From Neorhodopirellula pilleata (GTDB taxonomy: Bacteria; Planctomycetota; Planctomycetia; Pirellulales; Pirellulaceae), in contig NZ_SJPM01000001.1 of assembly GCF_007859915.1 (NCBI RefSeq), forward strand, positions 1,395,086 to 1,459,085: a stretch of DNA of 64,000 nt, written 5' to 3'. The notes beneath the pieces were generated by a model. It was not told the origin of the DNA. It made no database searches and saw nothing but the letters and a program-made list of their open reading frames with translations. Shown one piece after another: positions 9,053 to 19,100 of this stretch. Both the position numbers and the translations under genes were made by a program. The number at the start of each line of letters is the position of its first letter. Position 1 is the first letter of the stretch.

Positions 9053-10306
9053 ATGAAGAAAGTTCATGTGCGACGTGGCTTTACGCTCGTCGAACTGTTG
9101 GTCGTGATCGCGATCATCGGAGTTTTGGTTGGCTTGTTATTGCCAGCCGTCCAAGCGGCCCGCGAAGCGGCCCGTCGAATGAGTTGCAGCAATAATTTCA
9201 AACAACTCGGCTTGGGCGTGCATAACTATCACGCCGCCTATAACCAAATCCCGACTCAGAAATCAGGCACGGGTCGTAACGGAGTGGCGACTTGGGATGT
9301 GAGTAACCCTAATGGCAATTGTGAAGAACTGAGTGCTTTGGTTGGATTGCTACCATTCATTGAGGCGCAGGCTTCATGGGAGCAAATCAGCAATCCAAAC
9401 GCCCCTAACACCGATGGATCCGCAGCTGTTAGGCCCGCAATGGGGCCAACTCCGGATAATGGAACAGGGGCTGCGAACTACGGTCCATGGAATACAGAGC
9501 ATCCTTTCTTGCGATGCCCTAGTGATCCTGGTGCCGGTTTGCCTGCTGCTGGACGTACTAACTACGCCGTCTGCCTTGGGGATAGCCCGATGTCCTCAAC
9601 TGATGGACCGACCACTTCAACACTGGCAAAGAACAATTCCAACGCTGGCCAAATGGGTCGGGCAAACTGTCGTGGAGCGTTCGTCCCTCGTCAAAAGGCT
9701 GCGTTCCGTGACATTCTCGATGGTCTGGCCAACACCATTATCATGGGCGAAATCGTCACGGACCTCGGCGACCGCGATGCTCGCACGAACCCGCGTGCCG
9801 CTGGTGCGATCGCTACGACGTTGCTGTTGAATCCGTCACTGTGTGGTGTCGCACCGAACGTCGATCCCGCTCGTCCTCAGTTCTGGAATCCAACCGGCGT
9901 GACGTTGATCAATACCGGCTCAATTGGTCGTGGATATCGCTGGGCGGACGGCAATCCCGTTTACACCGGCATGATGACAATCTCGCCACCAAACACGCCT
10001 GCATGTGTTACCACCGAGGGCATGAACGACGGAACGACTACTCTACTGACGACTTTAACGGCGGATAAGAGGTATGGATTGATGCCTCCGGGCAGCCGCC
10101 ACCAAGGCGGGTGCCATGTGCTTATGGGTGACGGTGCCGTGAAGTTCATCACCGACTCGATCGAAGCTGGCACCCAAACCGGAAACACGGTCGGTCATAT
10201 CGGCAATGCGAACGCATTCCGTCCTGCCGGCTCGCAATCCCAATACGGATTGTGGGGTAAACTCGGTACGAAGGCTTCTAAAGAAGTGATCGATGCGGAG
10301 TTCTAG
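9053..10306 (+). CDS. DUF1559 protein with prepilin-type N-terminus
   Basis: 417 aa from ATG 9053, chosen because AAGGAA lies at 9041-9046 and because it puts the type III signal at the start. The signal reads [16 protein letters not shown] followed by a hydrophobic helix, with cleavage expected between G9 and F10 and the conserved glutamate at E14. The following [11 protein letters not shown] segment and the C-terminal HLLMGDGAV-like stretch (here [12 protein letters not shown]) are typical of the DUF1559 family, which is greatly expanded in planctomycetes. The protein is probably processed by a prepilin peptidase and anchored in the cytoplasmic membrane; the family's actual role is not established. 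The gene stands alone and ends in a good terminator shared with the convergent GrpB-family gene. Confidence 0.85.
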   Translation: MKKVHVRRGFTLVELLVVIAIIGVLVGLLLPAVQAAREAARRMSCSNNFKQLGLGVHNYHAAYNQIPTQKSGTGRNGVATWDVSNPNGNCEELSALVGLLPFIEAQASWEQISNPNAPNTDGSAAVRPAMGPTPDNGTGAANYGPWNTEHPFLRCPSDPGAGLPAAGRTNYAVCLGDSPMSSTDGPTTSTLAKNNSNAGQMGRANCRGAFVPRQKAAFRDILDGLANTIIMGEIVTDLGDRDARTNPRAAGAIATTLLLNPSLCGVAPNVDPARPQFWNPTGVTLINTGSIGRGYRWADGNPVYTGMMTISPPNTPACVTTEGMNDGTTTLLTTLTADKRYGLMPPGSRHQGGCHVLMGDGAVKFITDSIEAGTQTGNTVGHIGNANAFRPAGSQSQYGLWGKLGTKASKEVIDAEF

Positions 10307-10335
10307 TCGAAGAGCTCTGGTTGAATGAACGAATT

Positions 10336-10378
10336 GCCGGCTCGACTGGGTTTTCCCAGCCGGGCCGGTTTCTTTTTA
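10336..10378. terminator. Bidirectional intrinsic terminator
   Basis: GC-rich stem with arms CCGGCTCGACTGGG (10337-10350) and CCCAGCCGGGCCGG (10355-10368), a TTTT loop and a T-rich tail on the plus strand. It sits between the convergent DUF1559 and GrpB-family stops, overlapping the last codon of the latter. Confidence 0.75.
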
Positions 10379-10960
10379 CTCCAATCGAAGTAGCCTCCGC
10401 TGGAACTCTTCGTTCATTGCGGCGTGATACCGTGCCGGTTCCCCAATGATTCGTTTCCAGACCTCAACCTTTTGCGATTCGAAATCGATCGCCGCTTCGG
10501 GTGACGAGCGAAAATGCTCACGCAAGCGGACTGATTGGCCGAGCAACCGGGAACCTTGGCTGACCACGTAGACCCGGTGGGTCGTTTCGCCGTGACGCGG
10601 CTTCTCTAGTAAACGAACGGGAACTGTCCCACACAATTCGCCTACCCAATCTGGCTGGTCCGTTTCTCGAAAATTCAAACCTTCGATCAACATCGCCGCG
10701 TCGGACAGGTCGACCGGATCGGCCACGACGGCTACCGCGTCGATGATCGGCCGGGCGATCAAACCGCTGATCGCGGTCGAACCAATGTGCTCGACCGCGA
10801 CGACGCGACCGTCACACGACTGCAGAATACTGCTGCGAGTTTGCTCGAATTCCTGTCGCCACCTAGGATCGTGGTACATCAATCGAATTCGATCGGGATC
10901 GTCGTTATCGCAACCGTCGAGCCATTGTCCGGGATTCACAAGCGGGGTTCCGTGGTGCAA
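10376..10960 (-). CDS. GrpB/UPF0157 family protein
   Basis: 194 aa. The family hallmarks are visible: the start of the domain DPRWRQEFEQTRSSI, then VEHIGSTAISGLIARPIIDAVAVV (about 75-98), where HIGSTA and the 'KPiID'-like PIID are the conserved nucleotidyltransferase-like core. UPF0157 proteins belong to the nucleotidyltransferase superfamily and their substrate is not known. The gene is a singleton. It converges on the DUF1559 gene and shares its terminator. Upstream is a repeat-rich 335-base gap before purE. No operon partner suggests a role. Confidence 0.82.
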   Translation of the reverse strand: MHHGTPLVNPGQWLDGCDNDDPDRIRLMYHDPRWRQEFEQTRSSILQSCDGRVVAVEHIGSTAISGLIARPIIDAVAVVADPVDLSDAAMLIEGLNFRETDQPDWVGELCGTVPVRLLEKPRHGETTHRVYVVSQGSRLLGQSVRLREHFRSSPEAAIDFESQKVEVWKRIIGEPARYHAAMNEEFQRRLLRLE

Positions 10961-11033
10961 GAGTCAAGCGTAATTGGTTCAAGAAGCGTCTATGAGCCCA
11001 GTGGTCTGTTACAGCTAAAAATTAGGATTGGCT

Positions 11034-11140
11034 GTAGTGGATCTTGTTAAAGATCCGACCGCTACAGGATCTTTAACAAGATCCACTACCCAAAATTTCT
11101 GCTACAGGATCTTTAACAAGATCCACTACCCAAAATTTCT
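11034..11140. repeat. Inverted repeat with a perfect 40-bp tandem duplication
   Basis: A 40-base unit at 11061-11100 is repeated exactly at 11101-11140. Each unit holds GGATCTTTAACAAGATCC, itself palindromic, and the reverse complement of that arm lies at 11034-11056. So one left arm can pair with either of two right arms. It fills most of the gene-free stretch 10961-11295 between the divergent GrpB-family and purE genes. Confidence 0.8.
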
Positions 11141-11179
11141 GCTGTCCCAGACCACGAGTCGCCGCAGAGGGTCAGACCC

Positions 11180-11198
11180 CTTTTCGGATAGGCTCTAA
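11180..11198 (+). repeat. Dispersed short repeat, copy 2
   Basis: Identical to bases 1-19 of the window. It is preceded by the palindromic word GGGTCAGACCCC. It lies about 100 bases upstream of the purE start. Confidence 0.6.
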
Positions 11199-11295
11199 TT
11201 TCAGAATGCGGATCTTTGGGCTATAACCTAGCCGGCTCATGTCGGGTACGACATTTGCTTTCCGATCCTCAATCGCCTCTGCATCTTAGACGACC

Positions 11296-11841
11296 GTGAA
11301 TTCATCTGACGAGCTACCTGATCGCCTACGATCGGAATCCAATTCCGCCCCCCCGCTTGTCGGTGTGATCATGGGCAGCCGCAGTGATTGGGCGACGATG
11401 ACTCATGCCTGTGAGATGCTCGACAAACTCGGCGTCGCCTACGAGAAATCGGTCGTTTCGGCGCACCGTACGCCTGAGCGGATGTTCCAGTACGCTCGTT
11501 CGGCCGCCGGTCGTGGTTTGCGGATCATCATCGCCGGCGCGGGCGGGGCGGCTCACTTGCCCGGCATGGTGGCTTCGGAAACGATTCTGCCGGTGATCGG
11601 TGTGCCGATTCAAAGCCGGGCGTTGCAGGGTCTCGATTCGTTGCTCTCGATCGTACAAATGCCCGGTGGCATTCCCGTCGCGACGATGGCGATCGGCAAT
11701 GCCGGTGCCAAAAACGCGGGTATCATGGCCGCTCGCATTTTGGCGATCTCCGACGCGGATCTGGCAACTCGTTTGGAGACGTTCGTGAAGCAACAACACG
11801 ACGAAGTGATTGCATCGGCCGACCTGAGTGATTTATCGTGA
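11296..11841 (+). CDS. purE: N5-carboxyaminoimidazole ribonucleotide mutase
   Basis: 181 aa from a GTG start, which gives a 28-residue leader before the conserved core; an ATG at 11371 would cut into the core. Class I PurE signatures are present: [13 protein letters not shown], then [12 protein letters not shown] and [15 protein letters not shown]. The enzyme moves the carboxyl group of N5-CAIR to give CAIR, the sixth step of de novo purine synthesis. It is followed directly by purK, whose product makes N5-CAIR, so the pair forms a functional unit. The stop overlaps the purK start region. Confidence 0.95.
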   Translation: MNSSDELPDRLRSESNSAPPLVGVIMGSRSDWATMTHACEMLDKLGVAYEKSVVSAHRTPERMFQYARSAAGRGLRIIIAGAGGAAHLPGMVASETILPVIGVPIQSRALQGLDSLLSIVQMPGGIPVATMAIGNAGAKNAGIMAARILAISDADLATRLETFVKQQHDEVIASADLSDLS

Positions 11842-12989
11842 TGCTCCCAAACCCAATCATTCCCCCCGGTTCAACAATCGGGATGGTCGGTGGCGGTCAG
11901 CTCGGCCGGATGTTCGCCGTCGCGGCTGCGAAACTCGGTTACCGAGTCGGCGTGTTCTGCGGCAGCAGTGACGAACCGGCCGCCGCCGTGGCGTCGTTCA
12001 CGGTTTGTGGTCCGCTCGAAGATCACTCGGCGATCGAGGATTTCGCCCGGCGTTGCGACGTGATCACGTTAGAGTTTGAAAACATTCCCGCTGAAACGAT
12101 CGCAGTTTGCTCGCGTTATGCGCCCACCTATCCGGATGCGTCGGTGCTCGCGACGGCGCAGGATCGTCTGATCGAGAAGACAACGCTTCGCGATGCGGGC
12201 TTGCCCGTCACCCCGTTCGCGGCGGTTCGTGATGCGGTCGAAGCCATCGCCACCGCAGCAACACTCGGTTGGCCGATGATCGTCAAAACACAGCGCAGCG
12301 GTTACGACGGCAAAGGCCAGCACCGGCTGAACACCGCCGACGATGCCGCCGAGGTTGATTGGCAGGCCGGAGGTGAATGGGTTGCCGAAGCGATGATTAC
12401 ATTTGACCGCGAAGTGTCGGTGATCGTGGCCCGGACCGCCGACGGTCGATCCTCCACGTTTCCGGTATTCGAGAATGAACATCGCAATCATGTCTTGGAT
12501 CTAACGACGCTCCCCGCGTCGATTCCAGCGAGTGTGGAAACGGAAGCCCGCCGCATCGCCATCGCAGCGACCGAGTGTCTCGATGTCGTCGGTTTGCTGT
12601 GTGTCGAGATGTTTGTTCGCGGTGACGAGGTCATGATTAATGAAGTCGCGCCGCGGCCTCATAACTCCGGTCACATCACGATGGAAGCGTGCGCAACCAG
12701 TCAGTTTGAACAACACGTCCGGGCGATCTGCGGTCTGCCGCTCGGGGACACTTCGATGATCGTTCCCACCGCAGCAATGATGAATTTGCTGGGCGACTTA
12801 TGGGTCGAGGATTCGCCACCGAACTGGCCCGCATTGCTAAGCATCGACGGCGTGTCATTGCATCTGTACGGCAAACACGCCGCCCGGCCTGGTCGCAAGA
12901 TGGGTCACATCACCGGCGTCGGAAATCAAAAAGAAGCAATCGCCGAAAGATTGAAAAAGGCAAGAGCTCAATTGAGCCAAAAAACCTAA
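11838..12989 (+). CDS. purK: N5-carboxyaminoimidazole ribonucleotide synthase
   Basis: 383 aa ATP-grasp enzyme that carboxylates AIR with bicarbonate and ATP to N5-CAIR. Visible features: the N-terminal [16 protein letters not shown] dinucleotide-like loop, the ATP-grasp phrase [16 protein letters not shown], and the metal/ATP-binding [12 protein letters not shown]. The start is GTG 11838 (GTGA overlap with purE) or ATG 11841 one codon later. The TAA stop at 12987-12989 is the first TAA of a tandem hexamer array, so the repeat supplies the stop codon. Confidence 0.95.
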   Translation: MMLPNPIIPPGSTIGMVGGGQLGRMFAVAAAKLGYRVGVFCGSSDEPAAAVASFTVCGPLEDHSAIEDFARRCDVITLEFENIPAETIAVCSRYAPTYPDASVLATAQDRLIEKTTLRDAGLPVTPFAAVRDAVEAIATAATLGWPMIVKTQRSGYDGKGQHRLNTADDAAEVDWQAGGEWVAEAMITFDREVSVIVARTADGRSSTFPVFENEHRNHVLDLTTLPASIPASVETEARRIAIAATECLDVVGLLCVEMFVRGDEVMINEVAPRPHNSGHITMEACATSQFEQHVRAICGLPLGDTSMIVPTAAMMNLLGDLWVEDSPPNWPALLSIDGVSLHLYGKHAARPGRKMGHITGVGNQKEAIAERLKKARAQLSQKT

Positions 12990-13044
12990 ACCTAAACCTA
13001 AACCTAAACCTAAACCTAAACCTAAACTTAAACTTAAACTTAAA
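12985..13044 (+). repeat. Telomere-like hexamer array (7 CCTAAA then 3 CTTAAA)
   Basis: Ten hexamers in perfect register: seven CCTAAA (12985-13026) and three CTTAAA (13027-13044). It overlaps the purK stop codon and is the inverted partner of the shorter array at 13139-13168. Confidence 0.9.
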
Positions 13045-13138
13045 CTGACACGCCGCGGTAAACCGTGGCTTACCCTCGCTCCGATCATTGGCGATGGGGG
13101 TATTGGCTAGCTATTGCTGTTGCGGTTTGAGGTCGGAG

Positions 13139-13168
13139 TTTAGGTTTAAGTTTAAGTTTAGGTTTAAG
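13139..13168 (-). repeat. Inverted partner of the hexamer array (TTTAGG/TTTAAG units)
   Basis: Five hexamers (TTTAGG, TTTAAG, TTTAAG, TTTAGG, TTTAAG), the reverse complements of the units at 12985-13044, followed by a T-run. With the left array it could form a long hairpin with a loop of about 95 bases between purK and the ABC-F gene. Confidence 0.85.
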
Positions 13169-13228
13169 TTTTTTGGGAGGCTTTTGTATGGAAGCGATCC
13201 CTTCTCTATTAGCCATCGTCTCGTCCGC

Positions 13229-15112
13229 TTACGTCGAGGAAGTGGCGATCGAACGGGCTTCGAGTTCTTCCCAACGACCGAATTTGGTTTCCAATTCGGT
13301 TTCAAGCGAGGTGAGTTCTTGAGCCTTTTTGGCGATCACATCGCCGCCGGATTGATAGAAACCCGGATCGGCCATCTCTTCGTGCATTTTTGCGATCTTC
13401 GCTTCCAACTTCTCGATCTCTTGAGGCAACGATTTAAGTTCTCGCTGTTCGTTGTACGACAATCGTTCCGCCTTCGGGGCCTGGTTTTCTTTCGTGGTCT
13501 TCTGCTGCTGGGCGGCTTGAGTCTTGGCGATCGTGCCGCGGGCGTCACCGAGTGAACGCGATTCGTCGTCGCGTCGCAGTTTGGCGGCTTCCCATTCGTC
13601 GTAGCCACCGACGTACTCGTTGACGGTGCCTTCGGCTTGGTCGTTCTCGAAAACGATCGTACTGGTGACGACGTTATTGAGAAACGTTCGGTCGTGGCTA
13701 ACCATCAACAGCGTGCCATCGAAGTTGGCAAGTTGTTCTTCGAGCATCTCCAACGTCTCGGCGTCGAGATCGTTGGTTGGTTCGTCCAAGACGATCACGT
13801 TGGCGGGTTGGGTCATCAGCTTGGCAAGCAACGCACGGTTGCGTTCGCCGCCGGACAGGTGTTTGACCAACGTGCGAGCTCGTTCCGGTGTAAACAAATA
13901 GTCTTGCAAGTATCCCAAGATGTGTTTGGTTTTGTCACCGACGAGGATCTTGTCACTGCCCTCGCCGATGTTGTCTTGGACGGTCGCTTCGGGATCGAGT
14001 TTGTCTCGCAACTGATCGAAATAAGCCACCTTCAAATTGGTGCCCAGTTTGATCTCACCGTCGGTGGGTTCCAAACGACCGAGGATCAACTTCAAGAGCG
14101 TCGTTTTGCCGGCACCGTTGGGACCGATGATGCCGATCTTGTCGCCACGCATCACCAAGGTGCTGAAGTCACGGACGATCACGCGGTCATCGCCGTAGGA
14201 AAACGAGACGTTATCGAGCTTGGCAACGAGCGCACCGCCGCGGGCGGCGACTTGTAAATTGAGTTTCGCGGTGCCTTCTTGGGATCGCCGTTCGGTTCGC
14301 TCGACGCGCAACGCCTTGAGCGCTTTAACGCGGCCTTCGTTGCGAGTCCGGCGGGCTTTGATGCCTTTGCGGATCCAGATTTCTTCTTCGGCGAGTCGCT
14401 TGTCGAACAATGCGTTCTGTTTTTCCTCGGCTTCGAGGGCTTCCGCCTTGCGTCGCAAGAATGTCGGGTAATCGCACGTCCAATCGAACAAACGTCCACG
14501 GTCGATTTCCCAAATCCGATCGGCAAGGGACTGCAAAAACGAACGATCGTGGGTAATGAACATCAACGTGCCCGACCATCCCTTCAAGAACTTCTCCAAC
14601 CATAGAATCGAATGAATGTCCAAGTGGTTGGTCGGTTCGTCGAGCAACAGCATGTCCGGCTTGGCGGCGATCGTTCGGGCTAAAAGCACCCGGCGTTTCA
14701 TTCCGCTGGATAGATCCTGGAACATCGAGTCGCCGGACAAGTCCATCCGCGAGAGCGTTTCCTCGATCAATTGTTCGACTTCCCACGGCTCGCGGGTCTC
14801 GTGATCGGCCGGACCGAGCGATGAGCTCATGCCCTCGATGTCCGTCGATCGTGCGGCCATCACATCATGGACAGGCATTTCGATATGGCGTGGGACGTCT
14901 TGCAACAGCCGAGCGATGCGAATGCCCGCATCGGCGGTGATTTCGCCGTGGTCGGGTGTGAGGTCGCCGGCCAACATTTTCAGCAGCGTCGTCTTGCCGG
15001 CTCCGTTGCGACCGAGCAAACCGATCCGGTCGCCTCGGTTGATGCGGGCGGAGACGCCGTCGAGCAATTGAGGACCGCGAAATCCGATCGAGATGTTATC
15101 TAAGGTGATCAT
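13229..15112 (-). CDS. uup: ABC-F ATPase, Uup-like
   Basis: 627 aa with two ATPase domains and no membrane segment. Domain 1 has Walker A GRNGAGKTT, signature LSSGMKRR and Walker B LLLDEPTNHLD. Domain 2 has GPNGAGKTT, LSGGERNR and VLDEPTNDLD. A linker rich in Arg/Lys lies between them, and the C-terminus has a charged coiled coil (NEQRELKSLPQEIEKLEAKI) as in Uup. ABC-F proteins act on ribosomes or nucleic acid; Uup is linked to transposon excision and translation in other bacteria. Its ATG overlaps the stop of the preceding ABC ATPase gene by 4 bases. The assignment to Uup rather than another ABC-F subgroup rests on the C-terminal coiled coil. Confidence 0.85.
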   Translation of the reverse strand: MITLDNISIGFRGPQLLDGVSARINRGDRIGLLGRNGAGKTTLLKMLAGDLTPDHGEITADAGIRIARLLQDVPRHIEMPVHDVMAARSTDIEGMSSSLGPADHETREPWEVEQLIEETLSRMDLSGDSMFQDLSSGMKRRVLLARTIAAKPDMLLLDEPTNHLDIHSILWLEKFLKGWSGTLMFITHDRSFLQSLADRIWEIDRGRLFDWTCDYPTFLRRKAEALEAEEKQNALFDKRLAEEEIWIRKGIKARRTRNEGRVKALKALRVERTERRSQEGTAKLNLQVAARGGALVAKLDNVSFSYGDDRVIVRDFSTLVMRGDKIGIIGPNGAGKTTLLKLILGRLEPTDGEIKLGTNLKVAYFDQLRDKLDPEATVQDNIGEGSDKILVGDKTKHILGYLQDYLFTPERARTLVKHLSGGERNRALLAKLMTQPANVIVLDEPTNDLDAETLEMLEEQLANFDGTLLMVSHDRTFLNNVVTSTIVFENDQAEGTVNEYVGGYDEWEAAKLRRDDESRSLGDARGTIAKTQAAQQQKTTKENQAPKAERLSYNEQRELKSLPQEIEKLEAKIAKMHEEMADPGFYQSGGDVIAKKAQELTSLETELETKFGRWEELEARSIATSST

Positions 15113-16113
15113 GCGTGAGTGGGTTCGTCCGAGTTTTCCATTGACTCGCGGAACAATCCCGCGATGACATCTTCGAGGGGCGGGTCTTCGACGACGACGT
15201 CTTCGATCGAATGATCGCGGAGCGTCTCGGCGAGCAATCGCGGCACGTCGCCACGAGGGACTTTGTATTGAATCTTTGGCCAGTTTTCGTTGACGACTTC
15301 GCCGAGTGACTTCGGCAAGGACAATGATTCGGATGCGGCGAACTGCAACGTGACTAACTTATCGCCGCTGAACTTGTCGATGATTCCCGATAACGATCCG
15401 TCGTACTGGATCGTGCCCCGGGCGATCACAACGACGCGTTGGCACAGCGCGGCGATGTCTTTCATGTAGTGACTGGTCAACAGGATCGTGATCCGACGTT
15501 TCTCCTGGTAATACTTCAAAAACTTTTGAATGTTGTGTTGAGCGATCACGTCCAATCCGATCGTCGGCTCGTCAAGAAACAAGACCTCGGGGCTGTGCAG
15601 CAGCGCCGCGATTAATTCCATCTTCATCCGCTCGCCCAACGATAACTCACGAACGGGTTGGTCGAGTAATCGAGTCACGTCGAGTAGGACGCTCAGTTCG
15701 TCCAGTCGGGCCTCGAATTCTTTCGCGTCGACGGCATAAATGTGTTGGTGCAAGCGATACGATTCGCGAGCGGGCAGATCCCACCACAATTGGTTCTTTT
15801 GGCCCATCACGAGGGCGAAGCGGCGGCGGTAGTCGTTCTGCCTCAACCAGGGGACATAGCCCATCACCGTCGCCGTTCCGCCGGTGGGCTGGATCACACC
15901 CGACAAGAGTTTCAGCGTCGTCGTCTTGCCGGCTCCGTTGGGGCCAAGGAAGGCGACGAACTCGCCCTGCTCGACGGTTAGGTTGATCCCCTTAACGGCT
16001 TGGACTTCACGGAACTCGCGATGAAACAACCCCCGGATGCTGCCGCCGATGCCCTCTTGTTTTTGATAGACGCGATAATGCTTCGATAGATCGTTGACTT
16101 CAATAATCGGCAT
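15109..16113 (-). CDS. ABC-2 type transporter ATP-binding subunit
   Basis: 334 aa from ATG 16113; a TTG one codon upstream is also in frame. Walker A is GPNGAGKTTT, followed by the Q-loop region, signature LSLGERMKMELIA, Walker B VLFLDEPTIGLD and the H-loop LTSHYMKD. The insertion around FALVMGQKNQLWWDLPA is characteristic of ATPases paired with ABC-2 permeases of the YadG/NatA type. The cognate permease is not adjacent: upstream lies the PhoD/DUF1080 gene and downstream uup, overlapping by 4 bases. The substrate is unknown and the permease must be encoded elsewhere. Confidence 0.85.
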   Translation of the reverse strand: MPIIEVNDLSKHYRVYQKQEGIGGSIRGLFHREFREVQAVKGINLTVEQGEFVAFLGPNGAGKTTTLKLLSGVIQPTGGTATVMGYVPWLRQNDYRRRFALVMGQKNQLWWDLPARESYRLHQHIYAVDAKEFEARLDELSVLLDVTRLLDQPVRELSLGERMKMELIAALLHSPEVLFLDEPTIGLDVIAQHNIQKFLKYYQEKRRITILLTSHYMKDIAALCQRVVVIARGTIQYDGSLSGIIDKFSGDKLVTLQFAASESLSLPKSLGEVVNENWPKIQYKVPRGDVPRLLAETLRDHSIEDVVVEDPPLEDVIAGLFRESMENSDEPTHA

Positions 16114-16194
16114 CAAACTCGCCCGGCCTCAAGAATTCACGGAAAGCCGTGCATTGTAGAGGCCCGAGCGGTTTGTTCGCAGTGGGGGCGAACC

Positions 16195-19100
16195 TTACAG
16201 TCGGCGGATCATCACGTCCTTGAATTCCACCCCGTCGCCATGTCCGGCGAAACCGAAGTGACCGGTCTTGCGGTCTTTACCAGGATGCGGTTGGTCGCCC
16301 ATCGTTTCGGTGACATTACTGAGGTCGGCGTTCAGGATCACGTTGCCGTTGAGTTCGACTTCGATCGTCGATCCGACCACGCGAACCTGCTGGAAATTCC
16401 ATTGACCGGCCGGACGTAGATAACCTCGGGTCGCGGCAACCATCCCGTACGCCGAACCGTGAGCTTGTCGCGGGTCGATGTTCTTGTAGGCGGGGTGATC
16501 GTGGTCAAGTACTTGCAATTCCGTCATCGCGACGTACGCCGGGTTGCCTTCGATCGGGGCGCGAATGGCCAAACCATTGTTCCCCTTGGGTGGCAACTTG
16601 ATGAACAACCGGACGACAAAATCGCCGTACTCTTCGGCGGTTAACAGATTCCCGCCGCGTCCCGGTTTGCACCGGATCGTTCCTTCGGGGGTGACCTCGT
16701 AGTCGTCGACCGCACCAACCCAACCGTCGAGCGTCTTGCCGTCGGTCAGTGGTTGAAAGTCGCCATCCTGGCCGTCGGAGAGGTAAGCGTTGGCGGCGTC
16801 GGCACCGAGCGGCTTGAGCCACACGTCACGCCAACGGATCTCGCCGCCATGGGTTTGCAATTGGATCGGCCCACGACGACGCAGCGGTTTGCCGCGGTCC
16901 CAGAAGTTATCCATAATCGCCCGATCGACGACCATTTGATCGTTCAACCAAACGCTCGTTCGTGAACCGACCTGAACGACACGCAAGTCGTTCCACTGAC
17001 CGAACGGGCGATCGGCGAGCACCAATGGATCTTTACCGGGAGCCCCCGCGGGATTGTTCCACAAGCCGCCACTGCCGAGGTTGGCACCGAGTTTGAATTT
17101 GGCCTCGTCGGTCGAGTCCCAAATCTGAACTTGCGGGCTGCCTTTGAGATACACGCCACTGTCGGCACCGGCGATCGTTTTGTACTGCAGGTTCAATTCG
17201 TAATCTTCGTACTCGTCGTTGGTCGTGAGGTACGGGCCTTGTCCGTCGTTGACCAGTTCACCGTTCTCGACACTCCAGTGCTTGCGAGCCTCCTCGTCCC
17301 ACTGGGACAATTGTTTCGCACGTTCTTCGGTGGACATCGCGTCGAGTTTCGCCGGATCGAAGTGTGTTCGACCGTGCCAACCGTCCAAGTTCACTCCGTT
17401 GAACAAGCGAACGTTGCCGGTGTTGTCGTCGGCGTGCAAAGTCACTGGCCAACCGGGAAATTCATTTTCGGGATTGCCGTCGGTGGCATCGATTAGAAAT
17501 CGAAAACTGTGACATTCGTAGGTTTGCGTCTTCGGATCGATCAAGATCCAACCAAACCCGCTGCCTTTCTCGTGAGCCTTGACGTACCGATTGTTTGCCT
17601 TGCCGACGAGTGGGTTACCAACCGCGTACACGTAGACGTGGTTACCTAGACCATCGAGGTACTCGCCCGTTTGAGGCAGACCGTGATGGGGCCGGTTCGC
17701 GTGCGGCATACCGACTTCATCGGGACGCCACCAACGCGGATACCCGGCTGAAATCGCGGGCACACAAAAAGACCAATTCGAATCGCGCTGTCGCTCGACG
17801 CCGTATTGGCAAAGCGACGTGAGGTGTTGGTCGCCATTGACGTGCAGTGCTTTGGATTTTCGGATGATGTCGATCGCTCGATTGCGAGCCGTTTGAGGCC
17901 ACCCTCCCGAATCCAAGTCCGCCTTGAGGTATCCGTCGTATCCGCCGTGGTGCGTCGCGACGCCCGCGAAGACCGTTTGAGACAACAGCACTTTGATGCT
18001 CGCATTTCGCCAATCGTCGGCCCATGCTTTGAGAAATGTTTCTTGTCGTTCACCGAGCAACTCCAAGCCTGGTTTGTCCAAGGCTGAGGTATCGAAGTTC
18101 CGATCAAGCACATGGTCGGCCCGGCCAGAACCGGTTTCGACTCGTTCGGGACCGCTCTTCCATTGTCGATCGCCCAGAATCGCGAAGCTGACGCCGCCGT
18201 AAACCATGTCGCCGTAATAGACGCTCATTCCCTGTTTTGCTGGCGTGGGATCGAACGGGTCGGGGTGATGACCCGCGCAGGTTTTGTGAACGGCATTAAC
18301 CATCCGCACCGGTTCGCGGTAGCCGCCTTTGGACGACGCGCCCGGATCGCCCTGGTCCATCGCCGCGCCACCTTCACCCCAGATGTTTCCTTGAAAGACA
18401 TCGTGGTCGTCGGGGATGCACAACGTGGGACTGTGCCGCATCGGTTCGCGGAACGCCCAACCGAATTGATAGTACTTACGCAAGTAGTTGACGATGGCGT
18501 CCTCGGCCGGTTCGCGGATGATTCCGAAACCACCGTGGCCCTCATAGATTTGATCGCCTGAAAAATAAAGCAGATCGGGATCGAGTCGCAACAGGTTCTC
18601 CGCGACCGGGGCGTAGGGGAATCCATAATCGTTTTGGCAAGTCAGCGGAGCAAATTTGACCGGGCGACCTTCCGGGTTGGCTTTGATCGTTCCGGTCCAA
18701 TCATGAAACGTTTCGTTGCCGTCCTTGTGTCGTTGCCCGTAGACGACTTGAAACGAGACGTCTTCGGACGCGTCCCAGTTGGGAATGCGAAACGTCGCCG
18801 TCCAGGCATCGTGATCCAGCTTCGCTTTGCCGAGCGACTGCCAAACTTCGCCACGTCGGACCTGCAACTGAATTTCATCATTGTCGTCGTTGCCCATCGG
18901 CGGCGTTAGCGCCGACAGTTTCAAAACAAAACCTTCGTCGCTGCGGGAATCACTCAGCGAATACATCGTCCACAAGATTGGGCCAAAGACCGCATCGGGG
19001 TCGACCGTGAACGCTTCACCCGAAACGTTCCAATCAGCAAACCGATAGCGGGCACCGCCGAAACGCGGCAACGGTTTCATTTGGAAATTGTTGACGATCG

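Noticed and set aside
12985..13168. A real telomere or a linear replicon end
   Set aside because: Genes continue on both sides without a break, and the arrays are short and inverted relative to one another.
13088..13555. Open frame of 155 codons on the plus strand with FKFKFRFK-type repeats
   Set aside because: It translates the TTTAGG/TTTAAG hexamers and then runs antisense through the conserved C-terminus of the ABC-F gene.
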